From the NCBI GenBank assembly GCA_948470475.1, contig OX419335.1, forward strand, positions 42,805,525 through 42,869,524: a DNA stretch of 64,000 nt, in the 5' to 3' direction. The notes beneath the pieces were generated by a model, which saw nothing but the letters and a program-made list of their open reading frames with translations, had not been told where the DNA came from and made no database searches. Both the position numbers and the translations under genes were made by a program. The DNA is from Galaxea fascicularis (taxonomy: Eukaryota > Cnidaria > Anthozoa > Scleractinia > Euphylliidae). Shown in pieces: positions 34,342 through 45,253 of the stretch (its first letter is position 1; each line of letters begins with the position of its first letter).

Positions 34342-36441
34342 ATGGCCCTGGTCTTCCAAATGCTGTTCCTCGTAACAGCTCTTTCAACTCACCCGATTCC
34401 ATGTGAGGCTGAGCTACTCGGTGCAGTGACCTCTGCGTTCGAAAACGCCGACAAGCAAATTACAGCCGAAATGGAATCAATTCGTCAGATGCTGGGGGCT
34501 TTATCCCGACAGGTCATGCTGGATCGGCTGTTTATTGAAGAACGGATCAGGTCTGACGGTGACTCTGGGGTTAAGCAAGTGCGTCATGGCAACGAAGGCC
34601 CGCGAAACTATTTCTCCGACACCCATGGAAACGCCAGAAGGCTCTTGTCCATCCACGAACATGCTAACAACATCCGCACAGTTGGTCTGGGAGAATTCAT
34701 TGCTGTGCTGAACGGAGTCGAATTTAGGACCAGGCATAATGACTACCGATTGTACATGGCAAATAGAACCAGCAAAGCGTACCATGCAACAGAACCGATT
34801 CCATTCCCAGACGTACCACCAGAAGTTAAAAATAAGGCCACCATTGACGAACAAATCGTGGAGATGCGTGAGTGGTTCAAAGCATGGAAGAGTCAAAATT
34901 ACACTGTTCGAGATTACCGCAAGTATTTCAAGCCAGTACTTTGTTACCTGGAAGGCGCATGGACCACAGCAACAAAAGACATCGATGAACCATTTGAGAG
35001 TGACAGACATTTCATCGACGCAAGTAGCTGGTTCGATCTACAAGAAAAAGTTCGCTTTACTTCCTACACGGGAAGGAAGGATAATCTCGAGAACCTTTCT
35101 TTCCTACCCACAACCATCATAGACATCATCAATGGAACGATCCCCGTCTTCGCTCAATGGAATTATCGTATTTTGTGCCATCCAGTAAGTCGTGACATTC
35201 CCTTGAACAGGTTTCGTGTAGTTGACGAGTTCCATGCAAGACTTCCTGCTCAACGAAAGTATGAAGAACAAACAAACTCCAGAGCGGCAAGATTCCAGCT
35301 GAACCCTAAGGACACAGATACCTGGTCCAATAGGTACAATAATCCCGAGTTTACTCTGCTGGATGAACTTATGAGTGAAATTCCTGGAAAGGACAACTAT
35401 CAAGGCAGCCTAACGGATGAGGCGTTTAGTCTGCCAGCCCACACCATGGATCCCAACAAATCGGGAAAACTGAACGCCGCTTTCTACCATCGTCTGTTTA
35501 AAGTTCTCGAGAAAGACGCAATGGGCCAGTCCATAAGGCACCGAGGCTATGCGGATGAAAACTTGTACATGGCCATGACAACACAACCTAAAGTGGCAGG
35601 AATGAAGCTTAAGACCTGCAAGGGCTCAAAATGGAGACCAAAGTGCCAGACGGTCGAACAGAAGTTCTCGTATGCAATTCCACTTGAAATAATCTACATG
35701 ACACCTCTTCATAGCTGGAACCCGTTTGACATTGAGTACAAAGGTGAGGAGAAGACGCCGTATGGAAAGACAGTCTACCTTGGTGGCCGTTACGGAGGAA
35801 GAACCCCTGAGAACGCGTATAATGGTACAAATAGTAAGAAGTACTATATTACTCCCGCAGCGTTCTTTTCAGGAAGAGAGGTTAACGTCGATGCAGCAGA
35901 CACCACCAAAAACAGCGTTGGGGTTTTGGATAAAAAAGGCAACGTAACGAACACTAAAGCTAGCGGAACACGCATATTCCTTCCTTTGATTAAAGATGTT
36001 GGTGTCTGTCGTCAGCGGTATCCCATAATGCCCGTCCATGGAGAGGGAAGCGCTGTGTGGAAGGAGCTTGAAGCAACTAAAGACATCCTGATGAAGCCCA
36101 ACACGTACGGCTACATGTACAGGGAACCACTTGGAGGCGGTGTTGTACCCACCGAACCCACGAAGAGAATGCTGACATTGAAGATGGAAGACGCAACCAA
36201 GACTCCCCCAGGAGCACACAGTCATGAAGTCACTCTGACACTAGCACAGGTGGAGATGGCTAAGAAGAGAACGCCTATTACGTCTTTGATGACATCGAGT
36301 GGAGCTGGACACCAGCACAACATCACCGTTGAATACAGAGCCGGGAAATGGAGAATAAGTCATTGTGATGACTACGACAGAAGACAATATCGCTGCCGTG
36401 ACCAGCATGGCATGTTTTTATCTGAGAATGACAATGTGTAG
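34342..36441 (+). CDS. secreted His-motif protein, copy A (699 aa, single coding exon)
   Basis: I do not recognise the family. The ATG follows an AG acceptor by two bases (CTTTACAG at 34332-34339), so a 5'-UTR intron is likely. A signal peptide (MALVFQMLFLVTALS) is followed by a helical segment with LGALSRQVML. The middle (about residues 100-310) holds VLNGVEFRTRHNDYRL and FAQWNYRILCHP. Later come MPVHGEGSAVW and, near residues 625-660, HSHEVTLT and GAGHQHNIT, then two Cys near the end (CDDYD, RCRDQHG). Seven Cys follow the signal; several N-glycosylation sequons are present (NRT, NYT, NLS, NGT, NIT). The HxH spacing suggests metal binding (inference). There is no membrane helix after the signal, so it is probably secreted. 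An AATAAA lies at 36583-36588. It is convergent with copy B. Confidence 0.85.
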   Translation: MALVFQMLFLVTALSTHPIPCEAELLGAVTSAFENADKQITAEMESIRQMLGALSRQVMLDRLFIEERIRSDGDSGVKQVRHGNEGPRNYFSDTHGNARRLLSIHEHANNIRTVGLGEFIAVLNGVEFRTRHNDYRLYMANRTSKAYHATEPIPFPDVPPEVKNKATIDEQIVEMREWFKAWKSQNYTVRDYRKYFKPVLCYLEGAWTTATKDIDEPFESDRHFIDASSWFDLQEKVRFTSYTGRKDNLENLSFLPTTIIDIINGTIPVFAQWNYRILCHPVSRDIPLNRFRVVDEFHARLPAQRKYEEQTNSRAARFQLNPKDTDTWSNRYNNPEFTLLDELMSEIPGKDNYQGSLTDEAFSLPAHTMDPNKSGKLNAAFYHRLFKVLEKDAMGQSIRHRGYADENLYMAMTTQPKVAGMKLKTCKGSKWRPKCQTVEQKFSYAIPLEIIYMTPLHSWNPFDIEYKGEEKTPYGKTVYLGGRYGGRTPENAYNGTNSKKYYITPAAFFSGREVNVDAADTTKNSVGVLDKKGNVTNTKASGTRIFLPLIKDVGVCRQRYPIMPVHGEGSAVWKELEATKDILMKPNTYGYMYREPLGGGVVPTEPTKRMLTLKMEDATKTPPGAHSHEVTLTLAQVEMAKKRTPITSLMTSSGAGHQHNITVEYRAGKWRISHCDDYDRRQYRCRDQHGMFLSENDNV

Positions 36442-36582
36442 AATTTCTTCGTGTTCCTTAATATGAGCGCTTTTGGGGAATATCTACAGCGCTTTAGCTA
36501 TTTATCTTTGTAACGCGTGCTGAAAAACAATTTTAGCTAGAAACAAGGTGGAGAAAATAAGTATAAGATTACCAAGAGTGGA

Positions 36583-36588
36583 AATAAA
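36583..36588 (+). promoter_or_regulatory. candidate poly(A) signal of copy A
   Basis: AATAAA 142 nt after the copy A stop codon. Confidence 0.5.
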
Positions 36589-36659
36589 TCTGGGATTAAA
36601 ACATTTCAGCTGCCTCGGTTCCTTCGAAAATATGAAAAATATTGGGTAAGAAAAGGCTC

Positions 36660-36740
36660 ATTTCATATCAAGGAGCGCTAGGGATTGAACCCTACAACCA
36701 ATACGTTACAGTGCACCGCCCCAACATTCTTTGACACAGC
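36660..36740 (-). repeat. tRNA-like SINE fragment
   Basis: The minus strand has a B-box-like GGTTCAATCCC, with GGCGGTGCACTGTAACG upstream. No full cloverleaf. Confidence 0.4.
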
Positions 36741-39229
36741 TAGGTAGGCCCAATTCAGCTGAGGCTGGTTTAAATGGCTTAAATGGCTGGTTTAAATTTA
36801 GGATACGCCACTCGCATGGTTCTGTAAGTATCCACCCATTTATGACTGAAATCGTATCCAGTTCAGACGGACAGTAATACACACGAGATCGCAAGCACGC
36901 AGGTCAATTGTTAGGTTTGTAAGTGCCATACATGTATCGCTGAACTAGTTGACTTGCTTCGAGTGTCTCCCGAATCAAGATGCTTACACCGACGACTCAG
37001 GAACCACGTAAAATTTCTATTCTGGACCCAATACTTGTTCAGTGACTACAAAGACAGGAGCGTTACATTCTTTGATGCAGTTGGTGTACAAATAATGGCC
37101 ATTAGTTTACTCACAGAATCAAATGGTAGTAGTCAGCTGGGAGTAGCATATTGACAAATGTTTAGTTTGACTGTAACTGTAATTCCGAATGAAAGAATTT
37201 ACCCTGATATGACAGGGACCGCGCAGGGGGTGGGGATGGAAATATACGGACAACTATTTTTGCCGGATTAAATCTCTATTTCTTTTTACTTAAGTAAACC
37301 AGGTCTGTCTTTTACAAAAAAGTACATTACATTTCGATATATACGGACCTCTTAGGAAACGCTGCCTTTTTCTGATTTGTCCATTTCGATCCAATTTAGT
37401 TTTTTGGGGGTTTTCTTGTACAAACGCGGCCGGATGAGTCAGTTTGTCGTTACGTTTGTTCCTGAACAGACGAAAAGTGATCCTTTTCTAGCCATTTCAG
37501 AAGACCTAAATTTTAAATTTTCCCGGGAGAGCATGCCCTCAGACCCCCCCCCCCCCCACCCTACTTGGCTTACGCTTACGCCTTCGCATTAGCCACTCCC
37601 CCTCTCCCCCTACTCAAAAATCCGCTCCGCGGTCCCTGTATGACTGATCCTCGTACGCCTGCCATCCTTTTCCAACCGAAAACTATTTTCAATCATTGAA
37701 TAAAAATGATTGAGCAAAAAATACACTATATTGTGCGAACTAACAAACATGATGAAGTAGGTTAAACTACAATACTGCCTGTGATTTCCTGGATGACCTC
37801 CTGAAGAATGAAACGCACCCCATATTTATTGGGTAAGGGGAGTGCAAGAAAAAACTATACCAGAATATTTCTGCCCAATCAGAAAGAAAGAATTACACAA
37901 ACTCTGAATTCATTGCATACAAGAAATTTTCACAAATGTGCTTCTCTTACGTCATGTACCGAAACCTTTGCTCGTTCGTATATTCGTTTTGAATAATCAA
38001 CAAACCCCCAGCTTCCTCCTAAAGACAATCTTAAAAATCTGCAGTGGTATTAACCAGTAAAGCCACCACGCAGGAGCACCCAACGGGAAAATTCGATGAA
38101 ATATCTGTTCGGGAGAGTCTGTCCGTTCTCAGACTTTCGGATAATCCATTGCCAAAAAGCTACTGATTTCTTAACTAAAACATATCCCAAAAGATTCGCA
38201 ACCAGAGAAATCCAGGGAAAAATAGTCCCTTAGGTTTTCGGAAAAGGAGTTTTTGCTAATGTTAAACTTTATGTTGTTTACGTTTCCTCGGCAGGTCAAC
38301 TACCGAGAGGCTCCAGTTTTCTTATGCATATTTGCATGATTTTAATAGCTACACTCTTTTCGTTTTAATAAGAACCTTTTTTATAAGAACGTTGAGGCTG
38401 AGATTAACCCAAATTTGAAGAACATGCTTACAACACAACCAAGGCTGAGAGTCAGTTAAGAACATCTTTATTTAGCTCATTTATGTTTTGTAAATGAGTA
38501 GTATTCTATGTACACATGAACGTTTTCTGCGTTTTTGCCGCAAAGTTTCGTGACTAAAGCTACATTTACCAGCAGTTGGTTGGCACGACATCGTGTTTAT
38601 ACCATGCAACTGAAGAACACCTTAAGAACGTTTTCAGGCTCAAATCGCTAAAAAAATAAGGTCGAGCCTCAGCTCCAAAATTTGACGTTCTTTTAAAAAA
38701 AAGTGTATTCAATTCAAACCTGCGCGGCTTCACTTGGACAAAACCTCCTTCTCAGATAAAATGGAAAACTGACAATATTCAGGGACAGATATTCAGTAGA
38801 CACAAGTTAATTGGCAAGGTTGTCAGAAGAGAATTCAAGATTGCACTACAAGTTTGGAGAAACTTGAAAACTGATAACTATAGGACATGCAGTTGTAGCT
38901 ATTAAGGCCAGTAACGACAATCATGGACAGAAGTTGTTGAGACACATGACCCTAGGTGTAAATTCTCCTCTCGCCCCTCGTTCAAGGTAACCTCCCCTCC
39001 CCCCTTTTTCAATGTTGGAAACAAATAAACATCCAGGAAGCCTTTTGCAACATTGTTTGTGGAGGAGGGGGATGACAACAGATGAAAAAGGTGTTTTCAT
39101 TCAAAAACAAAATACTTTTGTTAATTCGAAAGCTTTAGTTTTGGGGATTTGACTCAACACTTTTGTCCATGATGGTTTAATTTATTGATTTAAGTAGGGA
39201 TTGTTTTTAGCATTCAAAACAATTCCCGG
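36741..39229. other. spacer between the convergent paralogs, no gene seen
   Basis: It contains a 14-C run (37544-37557) and, at about 38080-38240, a partial copy of the GGGCACCC element found whole at 29061-29500. No coding exon is supported. Confidence 0.45.
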
Positions 39230-39412
39230 GGGTAGTGCTTGCGTATCCCGGACGTGTAGGTCTGCGAATAAAGTACAATCCTTCCTGTAAAGGCTCGGGG
39301 ATTCGGCATGGGATTTCTTTGGAGTTAGGAATTTTTTGGGGTTTTGTTGGAAGCTCTAGGGTTTTTTTTGGGTTTCGATTTTTGCACCCATTCGATCATT
39401 CCCCCCCACTTT
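39230..39412 (+). repeat. dispersed repeat, copy 2 (family also at 1325-1450)
   Basis: Shares ordered blocks with 1325-1450 (GATTCGGCATGGGATTT, TTGGAAGC, TTTTTTTGGG, CCCATTCGATCAT). Confidence 0.5.
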
Positions 39413-39905
39413 TAATCCTGGTAGAGCGCCGGACTACCGTGCGGGAGGTCGTAGGTTCAAGCCCTGGCCGGACCAACACTCAGGGTATTCAAATAACTGA
39501 GGAGAAAATGCTTCATTTGCAAATGGTTAGACTTTCTAGTCTTCTCGGATAAGGACGATAAACTCGGAGGTCCCGTCTCACAACTCTCAACAATTAATTC
39601 TGTGGGACATTAAAGAACCACTAGGGACGTAACGAACCCTGTCTGTGACCACCCCTAGTGCTGACTTTGGGTTGGTGCTTCACATAGGGATAACTTCATT
39701 GCACCTGCCCCCCTTGGACAGAATTCCAAGAAAATTAGTATGAAATGACAGACTAAGGGCTTCGAGGACGCTGGGCGATAGGCCCACTACCTGTCCCTGG
39801 GAAGGCCTCAGTCAGTTAAACCCTGACACACCATCAAACCCAACTAGCTGGTTTCCCTGTGCTCTCTGGTAGTGCAGAGAAGGGGCGAAAAAAAAAAAAG
39901 AGAAA
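39413..39905 (+). repeat. long tRNA-derived SINE with A-rich tail
   Basis: The head has an A-box TGGTAGAGCGCCGG and a B-box GGTTCAAGCCC, followed by a body of about 400 bp with TCGGATAAGGACGATAAAC. That word looks like a conserved SINE central domain (from memory). An A-rich tail at 39889-39905 ends it. Confidence 0.75.
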
Positions 39906-40264
39906 AGCATAATTTGTTACCGCAGGCTCGTCTTTAATTCCCCTATTCCCCGTCTAAAGTGTTCTTTTAAAGTCGATAGAAGTAATTCACACCTGGAAAA
40001 GCAGCAAAATCTTTTTACATGGCTTTAGCAATCAAGTGTGTGTTTGTGCTGTTTGCTTGCCTTAGGTAACTTGCTACAGAACTCTACTGAACTTGTGATG
40101 ATGAAACCCGGAAACTATGACCTGCGAAGCAACTTGTCCTAACGCTCTATACATTGTACTTTGCTCGTCTTTGTGACGCAAATGATCTCAATATTTTAAT
40201 CAAAACCTAAAATAATGACTGAATACCACAGACCACAGACCACAGACGAAAAAGTGTCTGATTA

Positions 40265-40282
40265 TTTCTTTATTATTTTTAT
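40265..40282 (-). promoter_or_regulatory. candidate poly(A) signals of copy B
   Basis: Two AATAAA-type words on the minus strand, about 90-100 nt downstream of the copy B stop codon. Confidence 0.45.
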
Positions 40283-40365
40283 TTTAATTCCTCCCAGCCC
40301 ACTTTGGCTGTTCTACGGCTATAATTCATCCATCATCTAAGTCTGTTAAGGTTAAAATTGGGTTT

Positions 40366-42441
40366 CTAGACAACTGGTACTTCAGCAAGAAACTTGCCGT
40401 GCATGTCCCGGCATCGATGGTTGTTTGTATCATATTCATCACAGCGACCAATCCGCCAAGCACTGCGTCTCCAAAAGACCGTTATGGTGTGTTGGTGACC
40501 AGCCCCAGTGGTTGTCATCAATACAAAACCTTTTTCCAGACTCTTGGCCTGGTAAACCTGTTGTGGTGTTAATGTGACCTCGTGACTGTGGGCACCTGGA
40601 GGATCCTTCGTGGCATCCTGCATTTTTAGCGTCAGGGATTTTTCGGGCACGGTTGGTGCAACACCAGACCCTCCTCCAAGTGGCTGCCTGTAGGAGAAGG
40701 CAAACGTTTCAGACTTCATAAGGATGTCTTTGGCTGCCTCAAGCTCCTTCCACACAGCACTTCCCTCTCCATGGACGGGCATTATGGGATAACGCTGACG
40801 ACAAATGCCTACTCCGCTGATGGGCGGCAAGAAGATGCGTGTTCCACTGGCTCGAGTTATTCTGACAGCGCCATTCCTGTTCAGTACTCCAACACTGTTT
40901 TGCGTTGTGTCTGCGGCGTCAGTGTTTACTTCTTTCCCTGAAAAGAATGCGGACGGAGTTTGGTAATATTTTTTGCTGTTTGTGCCATTGTAAGCGGTCT
41001 CGGGAGTTCTTCCTCCATTACGACCATCAGCATGAACTGTTTTTCCCAGCGCACTGTTTATGAGACCTTTGTATTCAATATCAAATGGATTCCATCTGCT
41101 TAGGGGTGTCAGGTATATGACTTCAAGTGGAATTGCATAAGACACTTTCTGGCTGACTGTTTTGCATTTTTCTTTTCTTTTTCTTTTCTTGCACGTTGTA
41201 AGCTTCATTCCTGCCACTTCAGGTTGTGTTGTCATGGCCAAGAACAAGTTTTCATCCGCATATCCTCGGTGCCTTACAGACTGGCCCATTGCGTCTTTCT
41301 CCAAGACTTTGAACCAGCGATGGTAAAAAGCGGCGTTCAGTTTTCCCGACTTCTTAGGATCCACGGTGTGGGCTGGCAGATCAAAAGCTTCATCGGTCAG
41401 GTTGCCTTGATAGTTGTCCTTTCCTGGAATCTCACTCATGAGCTCATCCAGCAAAGAAAACTTTGGATTATTGTACTTCTCGTACTTGTACCATGCGTTT
41501 GAATCTTGCGGGTTCAGTTGGAACCTTGCTGCTCTAGTGCTCGCCTGTTCTTCGTATTTTCTTCGTGCTGGAAGTCTTGCATGGAACTCGTCAACTACAC
41601 GAAACCTGTTCAAGGGAATGTCACGACTTACTGGATGGCACAAAATACGATAATTCCATTGAGCGAAGACGGGGATCGTTCCATTGATGATGTCTATGAT
41701 GGTTGTGGGTAGGAAAGAAAAGTTCTCGAGATTGTCTTTCCTGCCTGTATAGGAAGTAAAGCGAACTTTTTCTTGTAGATCGAACCAGCTTTTTGCGTCG
41801 ATAAAATGCCTGTCGCTTTCAAATGGTTCATCGATGTCTTTTGTTGCTGTGGTCCATGCGCCTTCCAGGTAACAAACTACTGGCTTGAAATACTTGCGGT
41901 AATCTCGAACAGTGTAATTTTGACTCTTCCATGCTTTGAACCACTCACGCATCTCCACGATTTGTTCGTCAATGGTGGCCTTATTTTTAACTTCTGGTGG
42001 TACGTCTGGGAATGGAATCGGTTCTGTTGCATGGTACGCTTTGCTGGTTCTATTTGCCATGTACAATCGGTAGTCATTATGCCTGGTCCTAAACTCGACT
42101 CCGTTCAGCACAGCAATGAATTCTCCCAGACCAACTGTGCGGATGTTGTTAGCATGTTCGTGGATAGACATGAGTCTTTTGGAGTCACCATGGGTCTCTG
42201 AGAAGTAGCTACGTGTTCCATCGTTATTAAGACGCACTTGCTTAACCCCAGAGTCACCGTCAGATCTGATACGTTCTTCAACAAACAGCTGCTGTAGCAT
42301 AACCTGTCGGGAAAGAGCGCCAACAATCGTGCGAAGTGATTCCATTTCACTTAGTGGCTTCTGGTCGCTGAATGGATTGTCGCTAAATGTGACAGGAGCA
42401 AGTGTTACGGCAGCAAACAAAAGAACAACGGATGAAGTCAT
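40366..42441 (-). CDS. secreted His-motif protein, copy B (691 aa, single coding exon)
   Basis: Paralog of copy A in the opposite, convergent orientation. As in A, the ATG (42441-42439) lies two bases after an AG acceptor (TTTTAACAG, AG at 42445-42444), so the 5'-UTR intron is shared. A signal peptide MTSSVVLLFAAVTLAPVTFS is followed by the same order of motifs: ALSRQVML, VLNGVEFRTRHNDYRL, FAQWNYRILCHP, MPVHGEGSAVW, HSHEVTLT, GAGHQH, and a final Cys pair (RCDEYD, RCRDMHG). All seven post-signal Cys of A are kept. It differs by a Lys/Arg-rich insert between two Cys (KKRKRKEK) and by diverged N- and C-terminal parts. The function is unknown; extracellular metal-binding is an inference. Confidence 0.85.
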   Translation of the reverse strand: MTSSVVLLFAAVTLAPVTFSDNPFSDQKPLSEMESLRTIVGALSRQVMLQQLFVEERIRSDGDSGVKQVRLNNDGTRSYFSETHGDSKRLMSIHEHANNIRTVGLGEFIAVLNGVEFRTRHNDYRLYMANRTSKAYHATEPIPFPDVPPEVKNKATIDEQIVEMREWFKAWKSQNYTVRDYRKYFKPVVCYLEGAWTTATKDIDEPFESDRHFIDAKSWFDLQEKVRFTSYTGRKDNLENFSFLPTTIIDIINGTIPVFAQWNYRILCHPVSRDIPLNRFRVVDEFHARLPARRKYEEQASTRAARFQLNPQDSNAWYKYEKYNNPKFSLLDELMSEIPGKDNYQGNLTDEAFDLPAHTVDPKKSGKLNAAFYHRWFKVLEKDAMGQSVRHRGYADENLFLAMTTQPEVAGMKLTTCKKRKRKEKCKTVSQKVSYAIPLEVIYLTPLSRWNPFDIEYKGLINSALGKTVHADGRNGGRTPETAYNGTNSKKYYQTPSAFFSGKEVNTDAADTTQNSVGVLNRNGAVRITRASGTRIFLPPISGVGICRQRYPIMPVHGEGSAVWKELEAAKDILMKSETFAFSYRQPLGGGSGVAPTVPEKSLTLKMQDATKDPPGAHSHEVTLTPQQVYQAKSLEKGFVLMTTTGAGHQHTITVFWRRSAWRIGRCDEYDTNNHRCRDMHGKFLAEVPVV

Positions 42442-42445
42442 TTCT

Positions 42446-43149
42446 GTTAAAAGAGTATATAAGAAGTGTTTAAGACATGTTATCCCTAATTACCGAACTT
42501 CAGTGTAAAACGTATTTGTCGTGTACGTTGTCCTCGTGATAGAACTCTGGACCGCCACTAGGCTTTACTCGGTATGAACCCTTTTGGCGCTGATATGATA
42601 TAAATCGCCTTTTTGACCCAACGTTCTTTAAGTGAATCAGTTCTGTAATCATGTTAATAAACACTGGGAAATAAAGCGACTGCAGGAAAAAATCCGATTA
42701 CTTTTTCTTGTTAAGGAGGAAGACCATTACCGTACTCTTATACACCTTCACTTAGCACTTAGATCTCTCCGCGCCAGGAGGCGCATAACGCCGCTTATAC
42801 ACCTTCTCTCTTTACTTTTTAAACCGAGTTCTTCATTGTTTAATTATATCTCGATTTTGTTTCCTAAGGAACAAAACAAAAAAATACAAAAAAAAAAAAA
42901 AGATTCAGTTACGGTCTTGAAATAATTTAACTGATGTTCAATTTTCTGCTAGTTTTGCCCCTGCAATACGCGGATCGTGGTAATGACGATTTCCCAACAA
43001 AAAGGAAAAACAAAGTGGGCAAGACATCCACACATACCTGAAACGTGGAAGGTTCCTGAACGCCGGTCTAGGAAAGAGCCAAGGATACGTGGTCGCTTCA
43101 GTCTACGACCAACGTTATCAGTATGAGTACTTGTGATAACGGACAGCTT
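42446..43149. other. upstream region of copy B, no exon identified
   Basis: It should hold the 5'-UTR exon and promoter of copy B on the minus strand. No convincing donor or core promoter could be picked out. An A-run lies near 42880-42902. Confidence 0.4.
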
Positions 43150-43531
43150 CTGAATTAATAGACCTGTTCGAAACAATTACGACTCAGCATCATCTGTTCT
43201 CTTTCCCAGACGTGTTGATTTTGTCAAATGATATCATTATTTCAGTTGCATTAAGCCTGCCATTTGTAATTCGTTCTGAATTAATAGACCTGTTCGAAAC
43301 AATTACGACCCAGCATTGTCTGTTTTCTTTCCCAGGCGTGTTGATTTTGTCAAATGATATCATTGTTTCAGTTACATTAAGTCTGCCATTTGTGATTCGT
43401 TCCGACTAAAATAGACCTGTTCGAAACAATTGCGACCCAGCATTATGTTTTCTTTCCCAGGCGTGTTGATTTTGTCAAATGATATCACTATTTCAGTTAC
43501 ATTAAGTCTGTCATTTGTGCTTCGTTCTGAA
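43150..43531 (+). repeat. tandem repeat, three units of 126-127 bp
   Basis: ATAGACCTGTTCGAAACAA occurs at 43158, 43284 and 43411. Units also share GTTGATTTTGTCAAATGATA and CATTAAG. The frame 43212-43409 runs through the units and is not a gene. Confidence 0.9.
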
Positions 43532-45077
43532 CGTTTTCCTTGGATATGCTTGATGTAGTTAGCTTTTGTTCAAACAGTCCTACGCAAGTTAGGTTTAATT
43601 ACCACGCAGTCGACTGAGCAAGAGGTTTTCGATAAGTTACATGAACTATATATCCGGTCACTTTTCCGTCTAAGTATGTCCAGAAAAGTCTTAACTCTTT
43701 AACTCCCATTTGACCAATACGTAATGTCTCCCTGCGATATCATGACATTGTTAAATGGACAGGTGATGAGAATAAAGAAAAAATCAATTAGGGAATATTT
43801 TGATTTAACACCAAATTCTCAGAACTAACATTATAAGCAATGTATGGCAGACAGTAAGGAGAGTTAATACTGAGATGGTGGGAACGAAAGGTGGGTTAAT
43901 CTGGAGTATGGAGGAAAATCCTAAAACCACGACGATACACCGAGAACCAATTAAAATCGGTAGTGAGGTCTCAATTTGCGGTTTGTTTATTAAGCAAATG
44001 CCAATTTTCCTGCAGCAACATCCTAATGCGGTGGAAATGACACTTTTTACTTAACTTCAAGTAACAAAAGAAGAAATTGGAAACCCTTTCCCAATATTTA
44101 GACTTGTGCCCTTACTGGCACCCTTTGAGAGGACATAATTTTTATTATTGCTTCGCAAACGTTCAGCTGGCACTTGTTGTAAAGGCGGCAAACAAAGCAA
44201 GGCCAAAAATGCCCTGATTGCAAACATTGAAAAACGGCTGACCAACTGAGACCTGCGAGGTTAACAAGCGAGATAAAAGGTTTCTTAGACAAAAAGGTGT
44301 GAAAGCTTTAACTTGAGTACAAGAAAAACGAATAGACTTAACACTCTTCTTGTCAAAGTCTTGTTTAAGATCCATGTATCTCCTTCAAAAGCAAAACTTT
44401 TCTAAGAAATTTGCACCAATCAAAAATTGGAAAAAAGAGACCAGGGATGTTGTGTCGGTAGTTAAATAAAGGTACTACTGTTGGTAGTTGAATAAAGCTA
44501 CTGTATTACCAGGTAATATAAGAACTTGCTCAAACCCGCGAGTAATTAGAGTAGATTGCCATTTCTTTTCTTATTTAATCTGCCTGTTCAACTGGTCAAA
44601 CAAAAACTCATTAGTAAAAATAATTAATGGACTTATGTTGAATCTCCTTGTTTTTGGGTTAACGCATTTTCTAAAAGGCATTGTCCAAAGAAATCAATTA
44701 AAAAATATATATATTTGATCATACTAAAAGGCTGAAAGGGCCACTTGCCTCTCAACAACAAACATCTGGAGTTGCTTTTTGATTCGTTTAAAAACAATTA
44801 TTCTTATTGTCTACAAATAACTGCATCGCCTTTGGTTATTAGCGACTTAACCGGGTTTTAAATCAGGTACAAGTGCAATAACTGATTTTGAAATGATGCG
44901 TCTTTTCCTAGCTCTCTTTCAGTACAAAAAATAACAATGTCATTGCTAGTGGTGGTCCTCTGATGGCACAGTTTATCAGAGAAAACAATCCGTCAGGTTT
45001 AATTAAAATGTGCGAAGAACTTCCCCGACTTTAATGGCTCAAGAAATAACCACAGAGCAACAAGAAAGAACGTTCTC
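43532..45077. other. intergenic, no gene seen
   Basis: Short frames on both strands (44057-44375, 44488-44718) without motifs. Confidence 0.4.
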
Positions 45078-45080
<3 letters not shown>

Positions 45081-45110
<30 letters not shown>

Positions 45111-45212
45111 GAACGGGAAGGTCACGCAAACGAAGAAAGTACCTCGTGTTCATGTTTTATGTCTCTGGTGTGAAATACACATCATAACGACATAGTTCGA
45201 ACATAATAACAC

Positions 45213-45253
<41 letters not shown>

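Noticed and set aside
34501..36225. Antisense frames within copies A and B (34501-35010, 35869-36225, 41806-42201)
   Set aside because: They are shadows of the codon use in the sense gene; they lack start context and domains.
34342..42441. Assignment of the paralogs to tyrosinases or hemocyanins
   Set aside because: The length is similar and His are frequent, but the spaced His triads of the copper A and B sites are not visible.
43212..43409. 65-codon frame as a small peptide gene with internal repeats
   Set aside because: It only reflects the 126-bp tandem repeat; the third unit breaks the frame.
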